Assembly: GCA_903840435.1 (NCBI GenBank)
Contig: CAIMFV010000029.1
Location: 1 to 49,678 of the forward strand
Reading direction: 5' to 3'
DNA: 49,678 bases
Origin: an uncultured Caulobacterales bacterium
Lineage (GTDB): Bacteria; Pseudomonadota; Alphaproteobacteria; Caulobacterales; Caulobacteraceae
Each line of letters begins with the position of its first letter. The stretch's first letter is position 1. Shown in pieces: positions 37,212 to 45,980 of the stretch. Both the position numbers and the translations under genes were made by a program. The notes under the pieces are model-generated. The model was given only the letters and a program-made list of their open reading frames with translations. It made no database searches and had not been told where the DNA came from.

Positions 37212-39429
37212 TGTAATCGTCTGTCCAAGCGCGCGTATGTCCGGGTTCAAAGGTCGCAAACCCAGGCTCTTTGACAAATTCAGCCAAGTCGCTTGAGGCA
37301 CGCGCCGCGACGACCACTTCGCTTGGAAGGTTTTGGAACACGACCTTCCCCGTCGGTCGATAGACTTCGTGCAAGGCAAAGCCCCCCGCCGCGCGAACAC
37401 CGGCGACAACGGGCGCAGCGAGCGCCAAGTGGCGATTGGTAATGTGCATCAATAGGACGCCGTGCGGGCTCAACCTTTGAAAATAAAGCTTCATCGCTTC
37501 AACAGTCAAAAGGTGGGCGGGTACGGAGTCTGAGGAAAAGGCGTCAACAACGAGGAGGTCGAATTTCGGACCCGACTCTGCCTTGAGCAGCAGGCGGCCA
37601 TCGCCGACCTTAATCCTCGCTTGTCCCCTCCCACATTGGGAAAGGAAGGTGAAATAGTTTGGATCCGAGGCGTAGCGCACCACCAGGGGATCAATCTCGA
37701 AATAGGTCAGATGGTCATTTGGCCGCAAATAGGTGGCAAGCGTGCCAGCCCCCAGTCCAACCACGCCGATATTCAGCTGCGGATGGGCGGCCTGCTGTAA
37801 GGACACCGTCCGGCCAATTCCGGTCTGCAGTCCGTAATAGGTGAGCGGCAGACACTTAAGAGTGGGCGTGGAGGCCTGTGCTCCATGGATCGTGGTCCCG
37901 TTCATCATCAAGTGCACAGGACCAAGCTCAGGCGTCATGAGCTCAGTGACCTTGGTGACACCAAAAAATGAGCGACTGCCGGTTAAAACCTTGCCGGTCT
38001 GCCCCAGGACAGTTGGGGTTGATAATAGCGCAACCAAGAGCACAGAAACGAGTATCGCGAAATATACCGTTCGGTCCCGGATGAGAAAGCCCATCACGAG
38101 CGGGAGAAGGAGCATTAAAATTGCGATGCTCAAACTAAACCGAATTCCAAACTGTTGAAGGGCTGGGACAAGCACAATCAGCGGGACCGCGGCTGCGAAC
38201 AAGAGCGTTTCACGTCTGGAAAGCCGCCAACCGGACCAAGGACGCGCAAACACCGCCAGCACCAAAACCAAAGGATATTCATAAACGCGGTTAAAGATGA
38301 TCGGCGCAAGGAAGGCGTTGAACGAGCCACCGACAACGCCCCCGACGGACAGGCAAAGATAGAATAAGGTAAGGTGGCGCGGGTCTGGGCGGCTCTCCGC
38401 GAGCTTTTGGTGGCACACCCAAGCTGTAAGAAAAAAGCATCCCAAATGGAGGGCGATTTGCAGTCCTATCGAACCGTGTGTCGGGAGGATACAGAGACAG
38501 CCCAACAGCACCGCAGCTTGAAACATCAACAGAATTTCTGTTTTTACCCACTGGCGCGAGGCGAAGGCAATCACAAAGGTCAATAAATAGATAGCCAAAG
38601 GCGCGACCCACAAGAAAGGTGCAGACGCGACATCGGTGGTTAAATGTGACGTAACCCCCATCAGGAGAGATGAGGGGGCCGCCGCCAAGGCGATCCACAT
38701 CAACAGGTCTCTGGCCGTCGGCGCGCGAACGGTTTCAGCCACATCGGGGCCCGCTGGCACGGAGGTCGCCTTTCCTGAGCGCCAAATTTTTACGCCTACC
38801 AGCCCCATCAAGCCAACAAAGAGTAGAAACGCTGCACTCCAGCCGAGCCTTTGCACCGACAAGTCAGACAGGGGTTCAACCAAGGTCGGATAGGCGAGCA
38901 GAGCCGCCAAGGAGCCAAGATTGCTCGCAGCATAAAGGGCGTAGACCGGTGCAGGTCGGGTCGGGTCCAACGCCTCAGTTGACCTCGCAAACCAAGCTTG
39001 GATCAGCGGCGCTGTCGCCGACAAGGCGATAAAGGGCGCGCCGAGGGAGAGCGTCATCACGCCCAAGATCCACAAGATCGGGTGGTTCGGGTCGGCGTCG
39101 CCAAAAACATGGGTCAAGTGCAGCGGCAAGCTGAGGAGCGCTAGGCTCAAGACGCAGAGATGGACGCCCCACTGAAGTCGAGGACGCGCTATCCATTTTT
39201 GCAACAGGTGCGCGTAAAGATATCCGGCTAACAATGCCAATTGAAAGAAGGCAAGCGCCGTATTCCACACGGCTGGCGCACCGCCGAGCAGCGGCAAGAT
39301 CATTTTTCCGGCCATCGGTTCGACAAGGAAAATGAGAAACGCCCCCAGAAACGCAGCCAGGGGAAAGACGGCGAGGCCGGTCCAGCTAGGGTTTGGATTT
39401 TCCCTTACCGAGGTGTCTAACGCCGCCAA
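37174..39429 (-). CDS. Fused multi-pass membrane protein with spermidine synthase-like domain
   Basis: About 751 residues. The N-terminal two-thirds holds many membrane segments (first: LAVFPLAAFLGAFLIFLVEP, then KMILPLLGGAPAVWNTAL). The C-terminal third is a spermidine-synthase-like SAM/aminopropyl fold (VGLGAGTLATYLRPND, YFEIDPLVVRYA, DLLVVDAFSSDSVPAHLLT, HITNRHL). Such fusions are widespread in bacteria and their substrate is unknown. The start is uncertain: TTG 39429 follows GGGGAG by 8 bases, while a GTG at 39567 would add 46 residues without a ribosome site. The 3' end overlaps dprA. It is divergent from the cytochrome operon and shares its AT-rich upstream region. Confidence 0.83.
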   Translation of the reverse strand: MAALDTSVRENPNPSWTGLAVFPLAAFLGAFLIFLVEPMAGKMILPLLGGAPAVWNTALAFFQLALLAGYLYAHLLQKWIARPRLQWGVHLCVLSLALLSLPLHLTHVFGDADPNHPILWILGVMTLSLGAPFIALSATAPLIQAWFARSTEALDPTRPAPVYALYAASNLGSLAALLAYPTLVEPLSDLSVQRLGWSAAFLLFVGLMGLVGVKIWRSGKATSVPAGPDVAETVRAPTARDLLMWIALAAAPSSLLMGVTSHLTTDVASAPFLWVAPLAIYLLTFVIAFASRQWVKTEILLMFQAAVLLGCLCILPTHGSIGLQIALHLGCFFLTAWVCHQKLAESRPDPRHLTLFYLCLSVGGVVGGSFNAFLAPIIFNRVYEYPLVLVLAVFARPWSGWRLSRRETLLFAAAVPLIVLVPALQQFGIRFSLSIAILMLLLPLVMGFLIRDRTVYFAILVSVLLVALLSTPTVLGQTGKVLTGSRSFFGVTKVTELMTPELGPVHLMMNGTTIHGAQASTPTLKCLPLTYYGLQTGIGRTVSLQQAAHPQLNIGVVGLGAGTLATYLRPNDHLTYFEIDPLVVRYASDPNYFTFLSQCGRGQARIKVGDGRLLLKAESGPKFDLLVVDAFSSDSVPAHLLTVEAMKLYFQRLSPHGVLLMHITNRHLALAAPVVAGVRAAGGFALHEVYRPTGKVVFQNLPSEVVVAARASSDLAEFVKEPGFATFEPGHTRAWTDDYTNLVGAMLAKHR

Positions 39430-39640
39430 ATTTAACTCTCCCCTGACAACGCGCCAGTTGTGCAGGAGAAGGCATAGGCCCGGATCGGCTGAGATTTGAT
39501 TAACTCGACTGTTAGACGGCTGAGCGCGTCGCGTTCCTGTCCTCAGAGCCCAAGCGGCGGTCTTCACCGATCATAATTTAATCTCACAATAATTTTAATC
39601 AGACGCAGTTTCTTTAATTTTTTTTCATAGTTGTCGCAGA

Positions 39641-39652
39641 GCCTCATGAGGC
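39641..39652. promoter_or_regulatory. Perfect 12-bp palindrome upstream of the cytochrome-porin-like gene
   Basis: gcctcatgaggc is fully symmetric and lies 19 bases before the start codon at 39672, beyond an AT-rich stretch. It could be an operator or a leader hairpin. No partner copy was noticed elsewhere in the window. Confidence 0.35.
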
Positions 39653-39671
39653 CGTTCTCAAGGGGGTCGCC

Positions 39672-41063
39672 ATGATTTCCAACGAAATTGCGCAAAGACG
39701 CCGGGTATTCACCACGATGATCAAGGTTAAGCCCCTCTTGCGAAAATCTCGTTTCATTCTGGGCGTGAGCTTGGCGCTTGGCGCGTTTCCTTTGCAGGCC
39801 TTGGCGGTACCAAGCTTTGCCCAGCAAACCGGACAGCCCTGCTCGGCCTGTCACGTCGGCGCCTTTGGGCCGCAATTGAAACCCTATGGCCGCGATTTCA
39901 AGCTTTATGGCTATCAAAGCTCGGACGGCAAAAGCAAGGTTCCGCCGATTGCGATGACGGTGCAAACCTCAGTCACCCATACCAATGCGGATCAAAATCC
40001 ACCGCCCGCGCCGAATTTCGGTCCGAATGACAATTTCGCTGTCGATCAGGTGTCGCTCTATTATGCGGGCAAGGCCCCGCAAGGCTTTGGCGCCTTCGCC
40101 CAATTTACCTATGACGGTGTGGCGCGGTCTTTCCACATCGACAATGTCGATATTCGCAAAGCCAAAGACACAACGTTGTTCGGACGCGACTCGGTCATTG
40201 GCCTCGATTTCAACAATAGCCCCACGGTTGAGGACGTCTGGAATACGACGCCGGCTTGGGGATTTCCTTACAACAGCTCGCCATTGTCCACCGGCGGGCC
40301 GCCGACGGCGCAAATTGAAGGCGCGCTCGGACAACAGGTTGTCGGCGCTGGGGTTTATGCGCTCTGGGACGATACACTCTATGGAATGGTCACCGCCTAT
40401 TCACCGCTTGAGCGCCAGTTCGCCGGGCGGTTGGGCGTGGGAACCGGCGTGACATCGGATCGTTATGTCGGACCCATTCCCTATTGGCGCCTCGCACTGC
40501 TGCACGATTTTGGCCCGCAGCAAACCCTTCAGGTCGGCACCTATGGCTTAAAGGCCAAGTCCTATCCAGGCGGTGTGACGACGGCGGGGCTGAATAGCTT
40601 TACCGACATCGCCGTCGACGGAACCTATCAATATATCGGGTCAGAGAAATATGTCTGGTCGGCCCACGGCACCTATGTCCACGAGACCCAGGACCTAGCC
40701 GCCAGTGCCCAGCTGCAACCGGGCAGCCGCGCTCGGACGGAGCTCGGCTCAGCCCGTGCCGACCTTTCCTACAGCTATGACAATACCTGGACGCCCAGTG
40801 TGCAGGTGTTCAAAGTCGACCAACAAACCGACCCAAACCTTACGACACCGCAAGGTCGCAGTTCAGGTTATGTTGCTGAACTTGCTTATGTTCCCTTTGG
40901 GAAACCCAATTCCCCGCTTTATTGGGTCAATGCTCGCGCTGCCATTCAGTATATCGCCTATCGCGAATTCAATGGAGATCGGGCCAAAGCCTCAGACAAT
41001 AACACGCTTTACCTGAGTTTTTGGGTGGCACTGGCCCCGTTTGGCGCCATGGTTCATCGATAA
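39672..41063 (+). CDS. Secreted monoheme c-type cytochrome fused to a barrel-like domain (Cyc2-like)
   Basis: 463 residues. A long basic N-region and signal peptide end near ALA-45. One heme c motif, CSACH (residues 57-61), lies in VPSFAQQTGQPCSACHVG and is followed by PYGRDFKLYGY. The remaining 380 residues have no further Cys and read like alternating beta strands with aromatic girdles and Gly/Asn turns (VDQVSLYYAGKAPQGFGAFA, YWRLALLHDFGPQQTLQVGT, LYLSFWVALAPFG). That layout matches the outer-membrane cytochrome-porins of the Cyc2 type, which move electrons across the outer membrane in iron oxidisers; many related proteins have no known role. The ATG follows AGGGGG by 5 bases. It heads an operon with a copper protein and a chemoreceptor. 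Barrel and location are inferred. Confidence 0.75.
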   Translation: MISNEIAQRRRVFTTMIKVKPLLRKSRFILGVSLALGAFPLQALAVPSFAQQTGQPCSACHVGAFGPQLKPYGRDFKLYGYQSSDGKSKVPPIAMTVQTSVTHTNADQNPPPAPNFGPNDNFAVDQVSLYYAGKAPQGFGAFAQFTYDGVARSFHIDNVDIRKAKDTTLFGRDSVIGLDFNNSPTVEDVWNTTPAWGFPYNSSPLSTGGPPTAQIEGALGQQVVGAGVYALWDDTLYGMVTAYSPLERQFAGRLGVGTGVTSDRYVGPIPYWRLALLHDFGPQQTLQVGTYGLKAKSYPGGVTTAGLNSFTDIAVDGTYQYIGSEKYVWSAHGTYVHETQDLAASAQLQPGSRARTELGSARADLSYSYDNTWTPSVQVFKVDQQTDPNLTTPQGRSSGYVAELAYVPFGKPNSPLYWVNARAAIQYIAYREFNGDRAKASDNNTLYLSFWVALAPFGAMVHR

Positions 41064-41090
41064 CCCACCGATTCTCAACGGAGATACCCT

Positions 41091-41408
41091 ATGCACCCCA
41101 GCCGCCTTGCCTTCTTCGCCGTCCTCGCCGTCGCCCTGCCCGCTCTGGCCGCCGAAACCGCTATTAGCCAAAAAAACCAGACCTTTTCCATGGCGACCGC
41201 CACGATCCATTCCGGCGACACGGTTCATTTTCACAATGACGACACGGTGACGCATAACATCACCGTCAAGAGCGCCGACGACGACACAGATGATCTTGGC
41301 TTACAAAAGCCCGGCCAAATGGTCAGCCACAAATTCGATGCTAAAGGCGTCTATCACGTGGTTTGCAGTATCCATCCTCGCATGAAGATGACGGTGACAG
41401 TGCAATGA
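41091..41408 (+). CDS. Periplasmic type-1 copper protein (amicyanin/plastocyanin-like)
   Basis: 105 residues. Signal peptide about 1-20 (ALA-A), then a small cupredoxin barrel. Copper ligands are predictable: a His in VTHNITV, and the Cys, His and Met of VVCSIHPRMKM near the C terminus. Such proteins shuttle single electrons in the periplasm. It follows the heme protein by 27 bases with a good ribosome site (GGAG) and its stop overlaps the chemoreceptor start (ATGA). The natural reading is that it exchanges electrons with the upstream cytochrome, but no terminal oxidase or reductase is next to it. Confidence 0.9.
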   Translation: MHPSRLAFFAVLAVALPALAAETAISQKNQTFSMATATIHSGDTVHFHNDDTVTHNITVKSADDDTDDLGLQKPGQMVSHKFDAKGVYHVVCSIHPRMKMTVTVQ

Positions 41409-43156
41409 TCCGCATTCCTTTTCCGAATATTCGCGTCCTGATCATCGCAGGATGCTCTTTGTCGATTATTGGTATGCTGATCTATGGCGCGGTCGTGGTT
41501 ACCCTCGGCGCGCGCCTCGGTAATGTGGCGCTGGATCTCTATGACAAGGGCTTTGTCAGCGCCCATTACGCCCACAAGGTCCATACCGCCTTCGTCAAAT
41601 TTGAGGGCAAGCATACCGACGCAGAGGCGCCCTTCGTCAACGATGACGACACGGCGGAAATTACCGCCATGCTCAACAATCTTGACGTCTCTGGAGAGCG
41701 CGCGCGCACCGACAAGGAAAAGTCGGCCAATGCTCAGGTCAAATCAGATTTGAGCGCCCTGATCGATCCAAAATTTGCCGGCGACCGTCCAACCTTAGCG
41801 ACCGTCGAGAAGCACCTTAAAAAGCTCACCCAAAGATTTGCCGACGACGCGTTTGAACTGCGCAACGCGGCCGACGATACGGTCAATGCGTCTAAATTCA
41901 TCTTAGGCGGCATGACTTTGCTCACCCTGATCGCTGCGGGTGGATTGACCGCCGTATTGGTGCTGCGCATCGTTCTGCCCCTGCGCCAGGTGGTGAAATT
42001 GTTGGAGGCCTCGACTTCGGGCGAAGTTTTGGCGCCGCCAGCTGGGCTTGCCGCCCGCAAGGATGAGATTGGTCAGATCATCGCCCTGCTCGTCGCGCAA
42101 CAACAGGCCAGCCGCATCGCTGAAAAGGCCAAGGAGGAGGCGCGCCTCGCCACCGAGCTCAACGAGGCCCAAAAACAAAAGGCTCTGCAAGATCAATTGA
42201 ATGACGCCAAGGCCCAGGTTGAGGTGGTGAGGGATCTCTCCCACGGTCTCGACGCTCTGGCACTTGGCGACCTTACCAACCGGCTGCACAGCCCCTTCCC
42301 CGACCAGTATGAAAGCCTGCGGGCAAACTTCAACGGCGCCATCGGCGCGCTGGAAGAAACCTTGCTCGGCCTCGTCGCCAAGGCCTATGCCGTAGGTGGC
42401 GCGGCTGAAGAGTTTGTTGGTACGGTGGATAGCTTATCGCAACGCACCGCTAGGCAAGCGGCCAGTCTTGAGGAAGCCGCCTCAAGTCTTGAGGAACTGA
42501 CCACTGCCGTGCATCAAACCGCCGTGAGCGCCTCGCAAGCCTCGGGACTTGCCGAACAAGCGCGGTCAAAGGCTCAAGGCTCAGGCGCCGTGGTCAAGGA
42601 CGCCATCTCCGCCATGTCCGCTATCGAAGACTCCTCGCGGCAAATCTCGAACATCATCGGCGTCATTGACGAAATCGCCTTCCAAACCAACCTCCTCGCC
42701 TTGAATGCCGGGGTGGAAGCGGCGCGCGCCGGCGATTCGGGTCGAGGTTTTGCCGTGGTAGCGCAAGAGGTTCGTGCGCTGGCGCAGCGTTCGGCGGATG
42801 CGGCCCGCGAGATCAAGGCTCTGATCAGCGCCTCGCGGGGACAGGTGGAATCGGGCGTCAATCTCGTCGCCCGGGCCGGGGAATCACTCGACCTCATCTT
42901 GGGTCAGGTGGCGGAAATTACCGATCTGGTATCGGGCATTGCCTCGGCGGCCAAACAGCAATCCAACCAGTTGGCGACCATCAACGGCTCGATCCACTCT
43001 ATCGACGATTTCACCCGCGAAAATGTGCAAATCGCCAACAATCAGAGCAAGATCAGCCATGCCCTGTTGGATGAAGCCCAAGACATGACCGCGCTGACCC
43101 AGAAATTCTCCCTTGGACAGTCTGGCGACAGAGGGGGACTGCGGCACGCGAGCTAA
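41405..43156 (+). CDS. Methyl-accepting chemotaxis protein
   Basis: 583 residues. Membrane segment 1 (about 10-34), a periplasmic domain of about 130 residues (35-163), membrane segment 2 (164-190), a HAMP-like region (VVKLLEASTSGEVLAPPA) with coiled coil, and a cytoplasmic signalling domain. The hairpin tip reads EIAFQTNLLALNAGVEAARA then GFAVVAQEVRALAQRSADAA, the standard CheA/CheW contact sequence. The periplasmic domain looks helical, is acidic around residues 70-85 and has several His but no Cys; I do not recognise a named sensor family. The start codon overlaps the copper-protein stop, so its synthesis is coupled to that of the redox proteins. Confidence 0.93.
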   Translation: MIRIPFPNIRVLIIAGCSLSIIGMLIYGAVVVTLGARLGNVALDLYDKGFVSAHYAHKVHTAFVKFEGKHTDAEAPFVNDDDTAEITAMLNNLDVSGERARTDKEKSANAQVKSDLSALIDPKFAGDRPTLATVEKHLKKLTQRFADDAFELRNAADDTVNASKFILGGMTLLTLIAAGGLTAVLVLRIVLPLRQVVKLLEASTSGEVLAPPAGLAARKDEIGQIIALLVAQQQASRIAEKAKEEARLATELNEAQKQKALQDQLNDAKAQVEVVRDLSHGLDALALGDLTNRLHSPFPDQYESLRANFNGAIGALEETLLGLVAKAYAVGGAAEEFVGTVDSLSQRTARQAASLEEAASSLEELTTAVHQTAVSASQASGLAEQARSKAQGSGAVVKDAISAMSAIEDSSRQISNIIGVIDEIAFQTNLLALNAGVEAARAGDSGRGFAVVAQEVRALAQRSADAAREIKALISASRGQVESGVNLVARAGESLDLILGQVAEITDLVSGIASAAKQQSNQLATINGSIHSIDDFTRENVQIANNQSKISHALLDEAQDMTALTQKFSLGQSGDRGGLRHAS

Positions 43157-43257
43157 ATTGCCGCAGCGCAATGGCGGTGTGGCCGGTTTGGCGTAGAAAT
43201 CTGAGGCTGAACGGCGGCCTTAAATGGCTACAGCAGTCGAATTTGCCGGAAACGCGG

Positions 43258-43284
43258 TCGGGGGGCGTTGACAGCACCCCCCGA
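43258..43284. other. Strong hairpin between the chemoreceptor gene and topA
   Basis: tcgggggg (43258-43265) pairs perfectly with ccccccga (43277-43284) across an 11-base loop. No T-run follows on either strand, so it is not a standard terminator. It could be an mRNA stability structure or a protein site. Confidence 0.5.
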
Positions 43285-43307
43285 TGATCCCCACTTTCGC
43301 GCTCCCG

Positions 43308-43336
43308 GCTGGCGCCCTGCACAGCGCCGCCTTTTT
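43308..43336 (+). terminator. Candidate terminator or attenuator just before topA
   Basis: ggcgc (43311-43315) pairs with gcgcc (43324-43328), the stem can be extended with a mismatch, and five T residues follow at 43332-43336. It lies only 20 bases before the topA ATG, so it may end the chemoreceptor operon or attenuate topA. Confidence 0.45.
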
Positions 43337-43355
43337 ATAGGCTCTCTCAGATCGA

Positions 43356-45980
43356 ATGAACGTCGTCGTCGTCGAAAGTCCGGCAAAAGCCAAGACCATC
43401 AATAAGTATCTCGGCTCCGACTACCGAGTCCTCGCCTCCTATGGCCATGTGCGCGACCTGCCTTCAAAGGACGGGTCGGTGAAGCCGGACGACGACTTTG
43501 CCATGGTTTGGGAGGCTGATCCCAAATCGAAGAAGCGCATCAATGATATTGCCGACGCCATGAAGGGCGCTGATCGCTTGATCCTGGCCACCGACCCGGA
43601 TCGCGAGGGCGAAGCGATCTCTTGGCATGTCTTGGATGAATTGAACCGCAAGCGCGCCATCAAGGGCGCAGAGGTGCAAAGGGTCGTCTTTAACGCCATC
43701 ACCAAATCGGCCGTGACCGAGGCCATGCGCCATCCGCGCGCCATCGATCAGGAACTGGTCGATGCCTATTTGGCGCGCAGGGCGCTCGACTATTTGGTGG
43801 GTTTTACCCTCTCGCCGGTCCTCTGGCGCAAGCTGCCGGGCGCAAGATCGGCGGGACGGGTGCAATCGGTGGCCTTGCGGTTGATCGTCGACCGCGAAAT
43901 CGAAATCGAAGCGTTTCGCGCCCAGGAATTTTGGACTGTCGAGGCCGATGTCACAGCGGGCGGCGATCCCTTTCTGGCGCGCCTCGTCAGACATGACGGG
44001 AAGAAGCTCGGAAAGTTTGATCTACCGACTTCTGAAACCGCTGACACCGCGCGGGCAGCGGTCCTCGCCGCCCGCTTTCATGTGGCGAGCGTTGAAAAGA
44101 AGCCTGCGCGACGCAGCCCACCTCCCCCCTTCACCACCTCGACCTTGCAGCAGGAAGCCGCCCGCAAGCTCGGCTTTTCCGCCCAGCGCACCATGCAAGC
44201 GGCGCAGCGGCTTTATGAAGGCGTGGATGATAATGGCGGCCTGATCACCTATATGCGGACGGACGGTGTCGCCAGCGCTCCCGAAGCCATAGCCGAGGCC
44301 CGTAAGGTGATTGCCGAGCGCTATGGCGACAACTTCGTCCCCGCCGAGCCGCGCTATTACAAGGCCAAGGCCAAAAACGCCCAGGAAGCCCACGAAGCCA
44401 TCCGACCGACATCGCTGGCAAGACGCCCGGAGCACCTCAGGCTCGAAGGCGACTTGATGCGGCTCTATGATCTGATCTGGAAACGCATGGCGGCCAGCCA
44501 GATGGAAAGCGCGCGGATCGAGCGCACCACGATTGAGCTTGAAAGCGACGATCAAAAAACCGGTCTGCGCGCCAGTGGCCAAGTGGTGCTGTTTGAAGGC
44601 TATTTGGCGGTTTATGAAGAAGGCCGCGACGACGAAGCCGATGACGAAGGCGGGCGATTGCCGCTGGTGGTCGAAGGTGCGGCGGCCTCCGTGCAAGCCG
44701 CCCGAGCTGACCAACACCATACCGAACCGCCGCCGCGCTATTCGGAAGCCAGTCTGGTCAAAAAGCTGGAAGAGTTGGGCATTGGCCGCCCGTCAACCTA
44801 TGCCTCTATTCTGACAGTCCTGCGGGACCGCGCCTATGTGCGGATGGATAAGAACCGTTTTATCCCCGAGGATAAGGGACGGCTCTTGACCGCATTTCTC
44901 GAGCAGTTTTTCCGGCGCTATGTCGAATATGACTTCACCGCCGCACTTGAGGAAAAGCTCGATCTCGTCTCGTCGGGAGACCTTGAGTGGAAGGCGCTGT
45001 TGCGAGATTTTTGGCGCGAATTTCACGCCGCTGTCGAAGGCGTCGGCGACCTGCGCGTCACCCAGGTGCTCGATTCGCTGAATGAAAGCCTCGGGCCACA
45101 CATTTTCCCGGAGCGCGCTGACGGCGGCGATCCACGCGCCTGCCAAGCCTGTGGCACAGGTCAGCTGTCACTGAAACTCGGCAAGTTCGGTGCCTTTATC
45201 GGCTGTTCCAACTATCCCGAGTGTCGCTTCACTCGCCAATTGGCGCAAAGTGAAGGGGGAGAAGGCGAGGCCGAAACGGGCGACCGTGAATTGGGCGAGG
45301 ACCCGACTAATGGCAAGAAAATCTGGCTCAAGGTCGGCCGGTTTGGTCCCTATGTCGAAATGGCGGCCGAGGAGGGAGCGAAGCCGAAGCGCTCCAGCCT
45401 GCCCAAGGGCTGGACGCCTGCAACCCTGGATTTGGAAAAGGCGCTCAAGCTCCTCTCCCTCCCCCGCGACATCGGCAACCACCCCGAAGACGGCGCGCCG
45501 ATCCTGGCCGGGCTTGGACGCTTTGGTCCCTATGTCTCCCATTCCGGAACCTATGCCAGTCTGGACGGGGTCGATGATCTCTTTGAGGTTGGCCTAAATC
45601 GCGCTGTCACCCTCTTGGCGGAGAAGCGCGCAGGCGGCGGCCGACCGGGACGCGGACAGGCCAAGGCCTTGAAGGAATTAGGCGCTCACCCCGCCTCGGG
45701 CGCGGCGATTCGCATCTTAGAAGGCCGCTACGGACCCTATATTGCCTGCGACGGCGTCAATGCCAATGTGCCGAAGGGGGCCGATCCCTTGGGCGTCACC
45801 TTGGAAGAGGCGTTGCGTCTGCTTGGCGAGAAGTCACCCAAGGGCAAGGCCAAAAAGGCCGCACCAAAGGCTGCCAAAACCAAAACCAAAGTGGTGAGCA
45901 AGACCAAAGCGAAGGCTGGGCCTAAGGCTCCTAAGGCTGCGTCCGCCAAAGCCAAACCTGCGGCCAAGGCAAAGGCGTGA
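43356..45980 (+). CDS. topA: DNA topoisomerase I
   Basis: Type IA enzyme that relaxes negative supercoils. 874 residues. Toprim motif MNVVVVESPAKAKTINKYLG at the N terminus and ATDPDREGEAISWHV; active-site Tyr299 in ITYMRTDG. One four-Cys zinc ribbon (CQACGTGQ, IGCSNYPECRF) is followed by three repeats with FGPYV/YGPYI cores. The last 50 residues are a Lys/Ala-rich tail, probably for DNA binding. The stop overlaps the rnr start by 4 bases. Confidence 0.97.
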   Translation: MNVVVVESPAKAKTINKYLGSDYRVLASYGHVRDLPSKDGSVKPDDDFAMVWEADPKSKKRINDIADAMKGADRLILATDPDREGEAISWHVLDELNRKRAIKGAEVQRVVFNAITKSAVTEAMRHPRAIDQELVDAYLARRALDYLVGFTLSPVLWRKLPGARSAGRVQSVALRLIVDREIEIEAFRAQEFWTVEADVTAGGDPFLARLVRHDGKKLGKFDLPTSETADTARAAVLAARFHVASVEKKPARRSPPPPFTTSTLQQEAARKLGFSAQRTMQAAQRLYEGVDDNGGLITYMRTDGVASAPEAIAEARKVIAERYGDNFVPAEPRYYKAKAKNAQEAHEAIRPTSLARRPEHLRLEGDLMRLYDLIWKRMAASQMESARIERTTIELESDDQKTGLRASGQVVLFEGYLAVYEEGRDDEADDEGGRLPLVVEGAAASVQAARADQHHTEPPPRYSEASLVKKLEELGIGRPSTYASILTVLRDRAYVRMDKNRFIPEDKGRLLTAFLEQFFRRYVEYDFTAALEEKLDLVSSGDLEWKALLRDFWREFHAAVEGVGDLRVTQVLDSLNESLGPHIFPERADGGDPRACQACGTGQLSLKLGKFGAFIGCSNYPECRFTRQLAQSEGGEGEAETGDRELGEDPTNGKKIWLKVGRFGPYVEMAAEEGAKPKRSSLPKGWTPATLDLEKALKLLSLPRDIGNHPEDGAPILAGLGRFGPYVSHSGTYASLDGVDDLFEVGLNRAVTLLAEKRAGGGRPGRGQAKALKELGAHPASGAAIRILEGRYGPYIACDGVNANVPKGADPLGVTLEEALRLLGEKSPKGKAKKAAPKAAKTKTKVVSKTKAKAGPKAPKAASAKAKPAAKAKA

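Noticed and set aside
43268-43273. TTGACA in the hairpin loop upstream of topA
   Set aside because: The matching -10 position reads ccactt, so it is probably chance.
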